A DNA stretch of 64,000 bases from Psococerastis gibbosa (lineage: Eukaryota; Arthropoda; Insecta; Psocodea; Psocidae), in contig OZ020485.1 of assembly GCA_963971405.1 (NCBI GenBank), positions 12,648,001 through 12,712,000 on the forward strand, given 5' to 3'. This document shows, piece after piece, positions 33,158-43,897 of the stretch; the stretch's first letter is position 1, and each line of letters starts with the position of its first letter. The notes beneath the pieces were generated by a model. It made no database searches. It saw only the letters and a list, made by a program, of their open reading frames with translations, and was not told the origin of the DNA. The position numbers and the translations under genes were made by a program.

Positions 33158-34324
33158 TTATAATAACAAAGAAAACAATAGGAGTTCAAATGTTCAATCT
33201 ACAAAATTGATAGATAGAAAATCCGTGTATTTCTCAACAACAAAAAATAGTTGGACACAAAATTACTGCCGAAGTATGGGAGTGTGGCACATCAACGTAA
33301 TATAACTAGCCTATTTACAAATTCTCTGTGACATGTAAAAAAAAAGCTGACTATTGTCCTTGTTATACAAAACTATGGCAGGTACAGGTTAAACTTACAA
33401 GTTTCTTTAGTCGTAAAAAGTAAATTACAAATATGCATATTATGGATATGCATGGTTAGGAGACCAAAGTCGTTGTTAAAGCAGTTTGTTAAAGTGGGTT
33501 AGTGTAAGTAAACTAAAACACATTGTAATTAGCCTACATACATGTAACATTTTTTGAAAAGTATTTTGTTGCCTGTTGGATGCTTGAGGGCTTGCGGCTA
33601 GACTGTGACAGATAACGAACAAACTATGAACATAATGTAGGCATTGGTACGTACCTACTAAAAATACTATAATTAGCCTAACCCTATTTTCGTCGAAACT
33701 CAAGGGCCCGTCATTTTGATGTGGCAGGTGCGGACGAGGACCCCCGTATGCTTGCAATTGCATTCACGCAATCGAAAAAACATTAACTTGCGAGCCAATG
33801 TTTTTTCTAGACAGAAAAAATTGTCGCGTCAGTCGTAATGACAATAATAGACTCTATAGAGCCTAATGATATAGATACTTTGCTTTTCGGCGTACCTATA
33901 CTTATATCAGGCGCCCTGTCGGCGTCATGCCTTGGATGGAGGCAATCATAGGCGCAGGTAGGCTAATTTTCCTTGGCAGAATGCCCCCTCTCCTAAAACT
34001 AGGTACTGTACAATCTACAATATTATATGTATTTATTACTCTCGACCCGTTTGGTTAGACTGACCTAATGCTCGTAATATGTCGAATTTAAACGTTTTTG
34101 AGCAATTTAGTGTCTGAATCAAATCAAATCAAAATCAAATATTTATTTACTATTTTTCTTGTACAATTTTTTTAAGGTTTGTTGTTCAGAGGGGCACCTT
34201 TAGGCATTCCCGTGATGGGCCCCTCAATCTAATCCTAAAATTAAATCTTAAATCTAATCCAAAACATAATTAATTCTAAAATTACTCCTAAAAATAAAAT
34301 TACAATTAAAATTAAATCTGCTGT
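33158..34324. other. unassigned, AT-rich
   Basis: No gene is recognised. 34122-34320 has LINE-like 3' end character (AATCAAA repeats, then AGGGGCACCTTTAGGCATTC and many TAAAATTA runs). Confidence 0.4.
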
Positions 34325-34610
34325 TGGACCTTCATTGCGAATGGTGAAATGTTATGTGTTCCCAATCGTTCTATATGGTGCGGAGGGGATGGACATTGAA
34401 CAAGCTATGGAGAACAGAATCAGTGCTTTTGAAACATGGGAATATACAGACGAATGTTGCGCATATCCTGCAGAGATCGTGTCCCAAATGCATAGGTCCT
34501 GAGGTGAATGGATACAGATGATGGTTAAGAAATGGAAACTAACATACTTCGGTCAAGGGATGAGCAACGAAAAGTATCGCGACTGTAAGAAATTGTGCGT
34601 GTGTACCGGG
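34325..34610 (+). pseudogene. LINE reverse transcriptase fragment
   Basis: The + frame reads RMVKCYVFPIVLYGAEGMDI then ENRISAFETWEY. After a shift it reads RRMLRISCRDRVPNA and, back in frame, KKWKLTYFGQGMSNEKYR. This is the thumb/C-terminal part of endonuclease-reverse transcriptases (KCY..P.LLYG.E, FE.W.YRRMLRI, L.YFGH..RNEKY). The frameshifts and a stop show that it is dead. Confidence 0.8.
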
Positions 34611-34656
34611 CCTTAGTCCTAACTCCTAAGGCTTAGGCTACATACTTTACAAAGTG

Positions 34657-34872
34657 TGAATGTCTGTGCCAAACGGCCAAACTATAGGTCATGGAGATCC
34701 TACAGTCTGCCGACACTGCAATGAGTACGAGGAAACCGCGGAACACGTGGTTGGCCTCTGTCCATCCCTGTGGTGGGTCCGGTTGGACTGTTTTGGGGCG
34801 GTCTACAATCTTCATCGACCAGGTCGATCTGATTGGCTTGCCATTGAAGAACATGACTGTCTTTGTTGACAA
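34657..34872 (+). pseudogene. non-LTR element C-terminal zinc-knuckle fragment
   Basis: A 69-codon frame with CRHCNEYEETAEHVVGLCPS gives the C-x2-C...H-x4-C motif, followed by WVRLDCFG. It is typical of the end of Jockey/R1-type reverse transcriptase proteins. It is truncated 5' and is a different lineage from the fragment just upstream. Confidence 0.7.
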
Positions 34873-34890
34873 TGCGTTTTGTTTTAGCTA

Positions 34891-35171
34891 GAGCTCTATA
34901 TTAGACAGGTATTGTCATCCGCCATGTTGTATCCATTATAAGTCTGGTGTATAAGCCAAGCATTGGGTGTTTACCTATTTATTTTTAGAAATTTACTGTT
35001 GTTTATTTATTATTATTTAAAAAACGTGCTACCAATTAGGGAAGTAGTTCATAAGAAAATACTAAAACGTATATATTCGTTTTTTCAATCTTTTACTTTT
35101 CTTACAATACTTACCATATAGGAAATTAGGGATACAACATGGCGGATGACAATACCCGGGTATATAGTGCC
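34891..35171. mobile_element. CCGCCAT-type MITE, copy 2
   Basis: 281 bp, clearly the same family as 32866-33157 (GAGCTCTATATTAGACAGGT start, ATGGCGGATGACAATACCCG near the end). The right flank is TTA; the left is CTA, probably mutated. Confidence 0.8.
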
Positions 35172-37130
35172 TTAGTTTTAGCTTGCATACCGTATTGTTT
35201 TGTCTGTTTTTCAATTGCACTTGACGATGGCGTGAGCCGAAACCGGTTGTGTGTTTTTTAATTTATTATGTAAAACTGAACTAAGTAATTTTTTTTTTTT
35301 TTTTTTTTTTTGAACAATGAGTGACAGCAAGTTTTACAAAGTTACTAAGGAGACTATTATGTTTGTTTTTCAACAGTTGATTAATTGGCAATTTAGCCAT
35401 AGTATGAATGATTGAGATGCATTGATGTGATCCCAATAATTATGCTGTTCAAGGGGTCCCAAGACCTATGTAAGCTCAACTCTCTATAAATAAAAATAAT
35501 AATCAGATCGACCACAGTCCATCAGCCCGAATTGTACTGTACGTTATGAATGTGTTGGTGAATATAAAATATCTGCTGAAATTTGATTATGCAACCATGT
35601 TAAATCTGCTGGCCCGGTAGACTATGAACAGGATAGGAGATTTAGCCTCGAAGATTGGTAATTCGGCATAACCATTAAGGTATTCGCTAGGGTTGTGTGG
35701 ACCCAGAAAAAAACGCCATGGCATGATCTAGGTCTAGTTTTACGCCTGAAGAGTGGAAGGAGAGATCCTAGCGCTGCTCTGTTTGAGGGTGTGGACGGTG
35801 TGATTAGGAACATGCCCGCCAACCTTGTTTTTTCCTCACCAACGAAGGGAAGTACCCATTAGGGTTGCGCAGACCCAGACCCAGTCCTTTAGCCTATTAT
35901 CAAGGGCATCGAACCCGAACCTTTCGGTCTATTTAGTCCAGTTCTCTATCAAAGCAACTGTGTATTTTAATAATGTAAGAGTGGGCCGAAAGGCCCAAAA
36001 TTCGCCCACATGAAAAATAAAGACAATTTTCCTTCTTTCTTTCACAGATTGTGCAATTGTATACTCTCTTGTAATTCTCTTTATGGGTAGGCTGACTGTT
36101 TCGGCCCTGAGAGACTAGCTCTACATCCGGGCTGGTAGCCAGGTCTGCTAGACAGTTGGCAAGGCGATACCCCTATGTCGTGCGGCGCCGATAGTCTGTC
36201 AGGAGGCCCTCCAAGTTCCAATGCATCTGACACAGCAATATGTCCTAAATATTCCCGTCATATAAGATATGGTTTCCCATGGCGCCTCCACTCATTTTTA
36301 CGTCCGTCATGATGGCTGGATAGCGGAAACAACCAAGTCGACTATGAGCTATGTCATTTTAACTGTCCCAGTCACTGGGACCCAGTGTAAGTTATTTATA
36401 ATACAATATAATATTCAATACTGAGAATATTTGGAGGATATGATATTTAGTTTATTTTATGCATTCAAATTGAAATGCTTATACAGTTGTCCCATGCTAC
36501 TGTAAGCATTGGTGTCATAAAATACAGCCAGGGTTATAGGCCCTATTTAAAAAAGAATTAGCCAAACATAGCCTACATTCAATTAAATAGAACTTATATC
36601 AGGTAGGCCTTTTAAGCTACATATTTAATGAAGTGTTTCAAAGTTGTTATGGACGTAGGTCTACTTGTAGTGGCTTATTGGCACCAATGGCACCTAGCCC
36701 AATGTCAAAGACCCCGCAGATTTTCGGCCATTGTTGGTACCTATTGCATTTTTGGCCATTGGCAGACTGGTACGACAAACGGAGACAATCTTACGAGTGA
36801 CATGATGTAATAGGCGTAAGCATGACTTCATATCTTCACTGAGTTTGGTTACGAGTCTCTATTAAGCTAAGTTCATTAGTTTTTTTAGAACAGTTTTCAT
36901 GGAGGATCCTTCAATTAAAAAATTATGTTAGTTCGAAGTACAAAGACATCATACAAAATAATAATAAAATTATATTGTAAGTAAATCACTAAAGACAGAA
37001 CCATCTGAATGGCGAGTAAAACGTATGCCGCAAAAAAAACGAGGACATGGCGATTATGGCGATGTACGCGCCCTCTGGTGGGGCGCCAGTGAGTTAAGCG
37101 GCGGACAACCATCTTGGCATCATGGACAGT
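35172..37130. other. region upstream of the SMAD gene
   Basis: Holds a poly-T run (35289-35311), a fragment of hairpin element P near 35505-35545 (GATCGACCACAGTCCATCAG), and a copy of the GCCATTGGCA dispersed family near 36680-36830. The promoter of the SMAD gene should lie at the right end. No other exon was recognised. Confidence 0.45.
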
Positions 37131-37442
37131 CTGCATCGATGCTTGGTTCGCGTGAGTTGGTGTGAATTTGTGCGGTTGTGTGCCCTTAATTCTGTGATGC
37201 TGTGTCCTGTGCCTTACTGTACCCTGTGATACCCGTCATGTGAGTGCTGAGTTGCTCACAGTGCCTGCTGAATGAACAAACGCGCCCACGCTCTAATTGC
37301 CAATATCGTGTTATGGTGTACCATTTTAAGTCTAAGAACCTTAAAATCCTTCTGTTTGATCATTTTCTACCAGCAGAATTTTTGTATTTACTATTTCGAA
37401 GTGGCCCCGAAACCCAAATGTGTACGGGAGACGTTGATGTTA
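37131..37442 (+). other. probable 5' UTR of inhibitory SMAD
   Basis: The reading frame of the SMAD exon is open back to 37272, but the family start lies at 37443, so this is taken as 5' UTR or upstream sequence. A possible intron acceptor (TTTTCTACCAG ending near 37372) and a possible donor (GTGAGT near 37152) are present, so a 5' UTR intron cannot be excluded. Confidence 0.4.
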
Positions 37443-37818
37443 ATGTTTTTGAGCAGGAGAAGGCTGTTGATTAAGCGCCTGTGGAGTCTGCGCGTCCTCC
37501 AGCAAGATGAAGCGCCATGTGAGGCTGAAGACTTGCTAGAGGGTAGTGTAGCGGTACGGACAGGCTTGTTAAAGAGGTTAGGCGAGCATCAGCTAGATCT
37601 GCTTATACAAGCTGTTAAAAATAGGGGTGCCGATTTGTCGGCGTGCATACTGCTGCCACAGGATGAGATGCAGCCACATGTGCTGTCGTGCCGTGTCTGG
37701 CGCTGGCCCGGATTAAGGGAAGCAGCACAAATGCGTCGACTTCCAGGTTGCCGCTCAGCAAAGGACCCCGTCTATATCTGCTGTAACCCATACCACTGGA
37801 GCCGGCTGTGCGAACCAG
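37443..37818 (+). CDS. Dad: inhibitory SMAD (SMAD6/7, Dad), coding exon 1 with MH1 domain
   Basis: Encodes residues 1-125 plus one base. I-SMADs bind activated type I receptors or SMAD4 and damp BMP/TGF-beta signalling in cytoplasm and nucleus. The start MFLSRRRLLIKRLWSLRV matches the characteristic I-SMAD N-terminus (MFR.KRS.LVRRLW), which fixes the start at 37443 rather than the in-frame ATG at 37272. The MH1 region is about 40-125: LLKRLGEHQLDLLIQAV (42-58), a RG...CILLP turn (61-72), HVLSCRVWRWPGL (79-91), and ICCNPYHWSRLCEP (112-125). The zinc ligands expected of MH1 are in place at C68, C103, C113 and H118. The exon ends CCAG before GTAAGG (phase 1). The codons are more GC-rich than the surroundings, as expected of a real exon. 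The MH2 domain lies beyond the window. Confidence 0.93.
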
Positions 37819-38079
37819 GTAAGGCAACCTGAATTCGATGTACCACTTACAGGTTAAGCTTACTGTCAAGTTCAGTAGCATATTAGTTTCAACGACAGCC
37901 CTATCTGGTTTGCTCCTTCGTAGGAAGACTGCTTACTCTCGTATAGTATAACTATGTAAATGGATAAGATAAGGCCAGAAACTGACCATATACGATTGCA
38001 TAGTCTAGACTAAAACCAGCCGACACATTACAACAAAGTAATAATGACAGGGTATGCAATGTATTATCGGAATGAATTA

Positions 38080-38623
38080 TCCATAATTTCGTTACAAAAC
38101 ACTTTTTTATTCGAAACCGAACCTTTGCTTTGGAAAGTAACCTAACCTATTTTGTTCCTCTATTTAACACCTAAAACATGCCTGAAGTTAGAAAACATCG
38201 ATAGAATGGTTCCAAGGAAAATATAATTTTTTTTAGTAATTTATCATGAAAAAGTCTTGGTTATTATTTGCCACCAGAACCAAACTATCCAAGGGCAAGC
38301 GACCTATTAGTTTTTGCGTAAACATTAATAACTACAATATTTGTGAATTTAATAAATAGTTTAATCCGTTTCTTAGTTTTTGTTGCGAAAAATTGAGTTT
38401 GCCCAAAATAAAACAACAGTCAAGTGACATGATTTTTGTGAGTTTACATGCCAAATTTCATCAAAATGCACCGAGTAGCTGTTTTTCCACAAATCGACGA
38501 ACACACAGGCCGACCGACGTTTCGTATAAACCACATTTTAGTTCGTGGAACCACTGAAATCTCCAAATTGACAATGTCGACCATCACAAAGCTTTCCTTA
38601 CGTAACATTTACATAGGAAAGCA
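38080..38623 (-). repeat. Helitron-like repeat family R, reverse copy
   Basis: Read on the minus strand it begins TGCTTTCCTATGTAAATG...AAAGCTTTGTGATGGTCGAC and contains GGTCGCTTGCCCTTGGATAG and GTGTTAAATAGAGGAACAAA. The 3' hairpin end is missing. Confidence 0.7.
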
Positions 38624-38654
38624 AAAAACATGAGGTTTTATTTACCTCTTCCTC

Positions 38655-38893
38655 GCCGGCCGCCTTACCAAGTTGAATCCAGCGGAGCAGAGCTGGTTCA
38701 AAGATGCAGATAACTTGGTAGTGTGCACAGTGCCGGTAGGGAAACATGGTAGGACTTGTCCTGGTCACCTCCGAACTAATCGTGTGGCTTCACTGTGTTT
38801 CCCAAGTGGTTCGGAATCCACTATAATCAGGAGGTCCCCTGTCCTATGGGCCCACACCGTGGCCTGGGACTGTGTCCAACCATACTACTACTA
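38655..38893 (+). repeat. 239-bp dispersed repeat, copy 1
   Basis: Nearly identical to 52673-52911 (starts GCCGGCCGCC, ends near TGTCCAACCAT). Both copies keep one frame open for over 70 codons (WFK.ADNLVVCTVPVGKH, then SGSESTIIRRS), but there is no ATG start and no recognised domain. It is probably part of a larger unknown element. Confidence 0.75.
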
Positions 38894-39643
38894 CCTCTTC
38901 CTCTTCTTACTTATTCCGCTAAGGTTTCTGGTAAGCATTTGCTGAAAATTTTAGTGCATCAAATTAGATATATCGGGTACTTTCATCGTCCTTTGAACCC
39001 CATAGACAGTTTATGGTAATTTGTGGCATATATACATATATAAAAACTTTAGATCAGGGATTCTCCAACTTGTCCATGGACCGCTAGATTATTTTATGAT
39101 AATTCCGTGGACCACAATAGCTGCGACAGGAATATCGCCAAATTCTAGGATGATTTGTACTTACAATTACATGCTAATTGGTTGGATGTTATAGTTCAGT
39201 GCCAAGACTTACTGTAAGTGTTAAGTCGAGTTCAGTTAACACTCGTGAAAACGGAAAACTAAACTAACCAGCGTTTTAGCTAAACGCGCTGTAGAGTTGG
39301 TGAAACCGATCTAGTAATGTTAAAGCGGCGCCGCGATCGATTGTTTACTTGTATAAACAAGCATGACACCAGAACGTAGTTCTGCCACTTTGTTTAAACA
39401 CCTACCACGTTCTTAACTTGTTTCGATTTAGCACATTAACCCACCAACTCACGATGTGTCGTACATTGGATAACACTTTTAACTCGATAACTTCAGCATT
39501 GTGAATATTCACATATTGTACAACAGACGTAAGTGTGACATAACAAAGTTCGGGTACGAGTCAAAGGTATGGTACACATGTAAGTCTTAAATTAAGACGC
39601 TCGGTTATCCGTGCCGGATCTGGCAGGGTTGTTGGCTGGTCAT
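38894..39643. other. intron sequence, no defined feature
   Basis: 39058-39130 resembles the ends of CAGGGATTCTCCAAC-type hAT elements but lacks an inverse end nearby. Nothing else is recognised. Confidence 0.4.
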
Positions 39644-39826
39644 CAAGGGCGGATCCGGTAAAAAATTTATGGGGTCACAAGTTTTTTGAAAGTTTAAAAG
39701 GTAATTTTTTGTTTTTGAAAAGTTGAGCTTTATTCATTTTTTTTTAAACTAGGTTTTACTACTTTTTCTTATGAATTTACTCATTTAGGGGGGGGGGGGG
39801 TCAGAACCCCCGTGGATCCGCCATTG
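39644..39826. mobile_element. hAT-type MITE with 8-bp duplication
   Basis: 183 bp. The ends CAAGGGCGGATCCGG and GTGGATCCGCCATTG are inverted. Flanks are CTGGTCAT (39636-39643) and CTGGCCAT (39827-39834), 7 of 8 matching. A G run at 39787-39800 sits inside the right end. Confidence 0.88.
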
Positions 39827-40353
39827 CTGGCCATATCGTGACGACTGATTGTTTAATGTTATAGCATTCCTTCATCAGTCCATTGATGGAGGAATGTAGA
39901 AATTACGCTGTATCAACAGGACGAATTCTGAGAATCAATTGGCCAATCATGAGCGAGAATTCAGTCGCTGCAGAAAGAATGAGCGCCTTGAAGTGTCACG
40001 AATTGCTATACTTCACTAAAGCCTTCCTTGATACCAAGTATCGTTAGAAGTCAGGGGTGGCCAAAATATTGCTTTCTCTCATTAGTCGCCAAATTGTATG
40101 AAGAATGCTCCACTGTTTATTAAATTATGAAAGCAGCTAGCATTATAGTTTTCATGTAACTCTTGCTAAGATGAACTCGCCAGCCCAAATAATTTTGACA
40201 GCTCTGCGATTGATACTTGAAGAGATATACTGTCACATATTGATTTTTACCCTTTACCCCTTTCGATTGCCTCTTAAATAAAAGATAAGACGCTTTCTAA
40301 CGATTTAAAAATGGCCAAATGGTATATGGGATTAGATACAGCTAGAGATAGAG
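39827..40353. other. intron sequence, no defined feature
   Basis: No gene or repeat is recognised, apart from an imperfect local hairpin near 39866-39897 (TTCCTTCATCAG...GATGGAGGAA). Confidence 0.4.
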
Positions 40354-40638
40354 CAGTGGTTCCCAACCCGTGGTCCGCGAGAATGCCTGCAGTGACTATT
40401 AACAAGATCATTAAGCCGAGAATACAACAAATTGTAAAAAAAAAACATGCCTGCCCAAATTTAATTTCACATTAACTTGGTCGGACATTAAAATCATACT
40501 ATAAGCTAAATATAGTAATATCCTTTAAAACCTTCGAATTATTAAAAAAAAATTATAATAATAAATGTAAAATGTGGTCCACAGCGACACATTGTCGGTC
40601 TGAGTGGTCCACAAACCGTCACTGCTTGGGAACCACTG
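40354..40638. mobile_element. hAT-type MITE with CAGTGGTTCCCAACC ends
   Basis: 285 bp. It starts CAGTGGTTCCCAACCCGTGG and ends TGCTTGGGAACCACTG. This is the classic hAT (Charlie-like) terminal sequence in animals. GTGGTCC motifs lie inside both ends. The 8-bp flanks match poorly (AGATAGAG, AGCTAGCT). Confidence 0.85.
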
Positions 40639-41137
40639 AGCTAGCTGCTAGAGTAAAGAATTGAAGTGAAAGATTTACTGAAGTTGTAGCCCTCCCCTCT
40701 CCCCCCGTCCCCCTTCCTCTCGCTTTCGTTGGCTGGAAAGACGTCTGGAGATCAGCAGTTAGCAGGATGAATGAACTGGAAAGTAAACAAATGGCAGCCT
40801 CACTTGTTGCTCCTGCTCCAGCAGCAGCCGGTCTAGCTGTTTTATGTCTGTTGTAATTCCCCTTACGACAATATCATTGTTATTGCCACCGCCATTACTT
40901 TGTTTGGGGTATGTGCGGTAATTTGTTATTTGTGGCGCTTTGCTTTCTGTGCTGACAGTCTATGTCTCTAGTTTATGTCAGGGTTTATGCCAGAGCAAAC
41001 GTTTCGTCTAAGGCTTAAATTCTGACGGACGAAGTGGGCGGCATAATTGCGTTGTGGTGCTTTGTCAAATAAGTTGAAGAGGACTAGGTTATTTAAGTAA
41101 TATCCGAACTCGATAGGTTGACATTTGGAACACTTAT
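40639..41137. other. intron sequence, no defined feature
   Basis: Includes a CT-rich, slightly GC-rich piece near 40690-40860, but no exon or repeat is recognised. Confidence 0.4.
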
Positions 41138-41786
41138 TGCTTTCCAATTTATACGTAGTATAAGGAAAGCTTTCTGATGTTCAAAATTTTCGATTGCTAG
41201 ATTCCAACGGATTTACACGGAACCCAAAAGGTGGTTTTTACGAAATGTCTGTCTGTCGCTCTGTCTGTTCATCGATTTCCGGGTAAACTACTCGGTCTAT
41301 TTTGATGAAATTTTGCATGTACATACGTAGGTTTACAATAATAATACCTCGGAACCATTTTTTTATATTTTGGGCTAACTCAATTTTGGGGGATTTATTC
41401 TCAAAAAACGTTAATAAAATGAGTTGGGTCGCTTGCCCCTTGATAGTATTCTACTGGGGGTTAAAAAATAAAAATAAGTCAATTTTAGTGAAAAATGACT
41501 AAAAAATAGTTTTTCTGCCGAACCTTTCTATCAATGATTTCTACCTTCAGGTGTGCTTTAGGTGTTAAATAGAGTAACAAAACCGAACAGGTTTTTTTTA
41601 CTAAAAAAGTATTTGGTTTCGTACAAAAAATATTTTTTTTTTTTTGCAGAAATCACACAAAACTCAAACTCCAATACATTGCGTCCCGTGGTGCCATTAT
41701 TATTAAATTATTTACCATGAAAAACCTCTTTATCTCTATCTACTAATTGATAAATTGGAAAGCATGTTGGAGTAAACTCGGACCGG
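41138..41786 (+). mobile_element. Helitron-like repeat family R, copy 3 (nearly full)
   Basis: 649 bp from TGCTTTCCAATTTATACGTA to GAGTAAACTCGGACCGG. It has the most complete layout of the family: 5' AAAGCTTTCTGATG, TGTCTGTCTGTCGC, GGGCTAACTCAATTTTGGGG, GGGTCGCTTGCCCCTTGATA, then the 3' hairpin. No open frame, so non-autonomous. Confidence 0.75.
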
Positions 41787-43118
41787 ACAAAGTGTTCCAA
41801 ATGTCATCCTATCGTGGTCGGATAGTACTATATCTAGACTAACGAACGGATCTTATCCAGCCCCTAAGTATAGCTTATCGTCAAATAAGCTCCCCATAAA
41901 CTTGGTGACTGGAGAAGTTTAGATGATCGGAAACCGCATTCGGCAGTTAAATAATAAATAAATATTTATTTAGAATGCAACACGGGCAATAATTTGTAAA
42001 TAACATTAACAATGCTGTTGAGCCATTCCAATTGCTATGGCGAATACTTGGTACTTGGCATACTCAACTAATAAGTTTCTTATGTGATTCATTTGAGCAT
42101 TCCTTGCTGCGCCGAAAATAACAAATTAAATTTCAGCTGGCTATTTCACCTTGTACTTACAAACTATAGTATTCTGTTGTTTTCGTTAGAAAGAGGCAAC
42201 AAAATCCTTATAAATTAGAACTGTTCATCCAAAGGTCGGCCCAAAGCTCGCCTGAAAAATGTAAAAAAATAAAGTCTTCGTTTCTTCATCCTGCCGTTTT
42301 TCTAAAACGGTTTTGGCTATTCTTCCCTATCCAGGAATTAGTACCCTGCGACTGTTATTAAACCCCCATAACCAGACTAATGGGAGGGGTTGGGATTTGG
42401 GTCTTGACAAGTAATTAATATGAAACAGGGGAACATATTGTGCAACGTGAGCAAACTTTTCTGTGTACATTGTCGCAGCACCCTATTAAAAATAAACAAG
42501 TTTTTTCATTGCAAGTCGCACAATGACATGGTGTGAAGTTTTATGAATAAACTCAAGCCATGAATGAGCTGGTAAATGAACGATACGCTAGATTATGGTC
42601 TATGGACCATGGTCTGCACAGAGGAGACTAAAACTGCCTGAGAGTTGTATGGAATGCGGTAATTCCTAGTGAGAAGACTGTCTGTACACATTGCATTGTG
42701 CCTGGCTGCCCGGTTTTCTTACTGGTGCTGTGTGTCTTCAACGAAACCCCATTGAAATTTGAAATGGGGTGAGTCAATGGGGTGGCGCCAGCGTTTGGAC
42801 CCCGCATTGCCTACCTGAATTAACCTTTGTGGCAAAATTATGACGTGACGAAAGACAGTTTTGGCTCTGAGCCTCTGACTCATCCTTGCTATGAGTTAAC
42901 TAAAACAATGTTGATTTAGTAGACGGGATTGTTTGAAATGGGTTGTTCGTATTTGCTTTTAAATATTTAAAAATGTTGATTGGGGGAACCACCATCATTA
43001 GTAGTACCTATTTTTATTTTTACAAATTCTTCTGTTTCAACACATCGATTAGTTTTCACTTTTTAGCAAAGTTAATATTCCTGGGCGGCTCTTATGAGCT
43101 TCTGTTCGCCTCCTTTAA
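41787..43118. other. intron sequence, no defined feature
   Basis: No exon, RNA gene or repeat family was recognised in this 1.3 kb. Confidence 0.4.
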
Positions 43119-43506
43119 GAGTGTACAGCCCGTAGGAAATTGTCAGCCCGAAATTTAAGACTTTTTATTTTTTATTTAATTAACTAAGCATGTTATTGAA
43201 GATTTGGCTCATCAAAGTTGTAGAAGACTACTTCATGCATCATATTATAAGATATTTTTAATTTTCGAAATTGTAGTTTTTTCAGAAACATGCAAATATT
43301 TTATAAACAATAACTTTTCACGTATTAGCGATTTTATAAAAAAAAAAACTGCAATTTCGAAAACTAAAAATACCTTATTATATGATGCATGAAGTAGTCT
43401 TCTAGAACTTGGATGAGCCAAATCTTTAATAACATGCTTAGTTAATTAAATAAAAAATAAAAAGTATTAAATTTCGGTCTGCCACATTCCTACGGGCTGT
43501 ACACTC
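43119..43506. mobile_element. TTAA-flanked palindromic MITE, copy 2
   Basis: 388 bp, the same length as copy 1. Flanks are TTAA at 43115-43118 and 43507-43510. The arms read as very similar to copy 1 (GAGTGTACAGCCCGTAGG start). MITE family M copy C begins at the very next base. Confidence 0.85.
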
Positions 43507-43510
43507 TTAA

Positions 43511-43897
43511 GGCGCCCATTCCACCGACCGGCTAGGGCTATTTACAAAAACGGTGACGTGGTAGCAGACATTCAAGACTTAGGTGGCGATTCCACCGATC
43601 TCGCATTGCAGAATGCAAATGAAATGTTTATTTTCCTCTATGCCATAGTTAAAATTGATCAATGATCATGGACTAAAATCACAAACAAACAAGCTAAAAT
43701 TAAAAAAAATGACTTCATGGGATATGTTAATTACAAACATTTTAATAGATTTCTATAAAAAGAAAAACAAACATTTCCCTCAGTGTCATTTGCATTCTGC
43801 AATGCGAGATCGATGGAAACCCCGCCTAAGTCTTGAATGTCTGCTACCACGTCACCGTTTTTGTAAATAGCCCTAGCCGGTCGGTGGAATGGGCACC
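43511..43897. mobile_element. long-TIR MITE family M, copy C
   Basis: 387 bp with ends GGCGCCCATTCCACCGACC and GGTCGGTGGAATGGGCACC. Flanks are TAA at 43508-43510 and 43898-43900. The left TAA is part of the TTAA that closes the neighbouring palindromic MITE, so this element inserted into that older target site. Confidence 0.9.

Noticed and set aside
37272-37442. N-terminal extension of the SMAD frame (MNKRAHAL start)
   Set aside because: The family start MF..RR..L.KRLW lies at 37443, and the upstream codons have no similarity to any SMAD.
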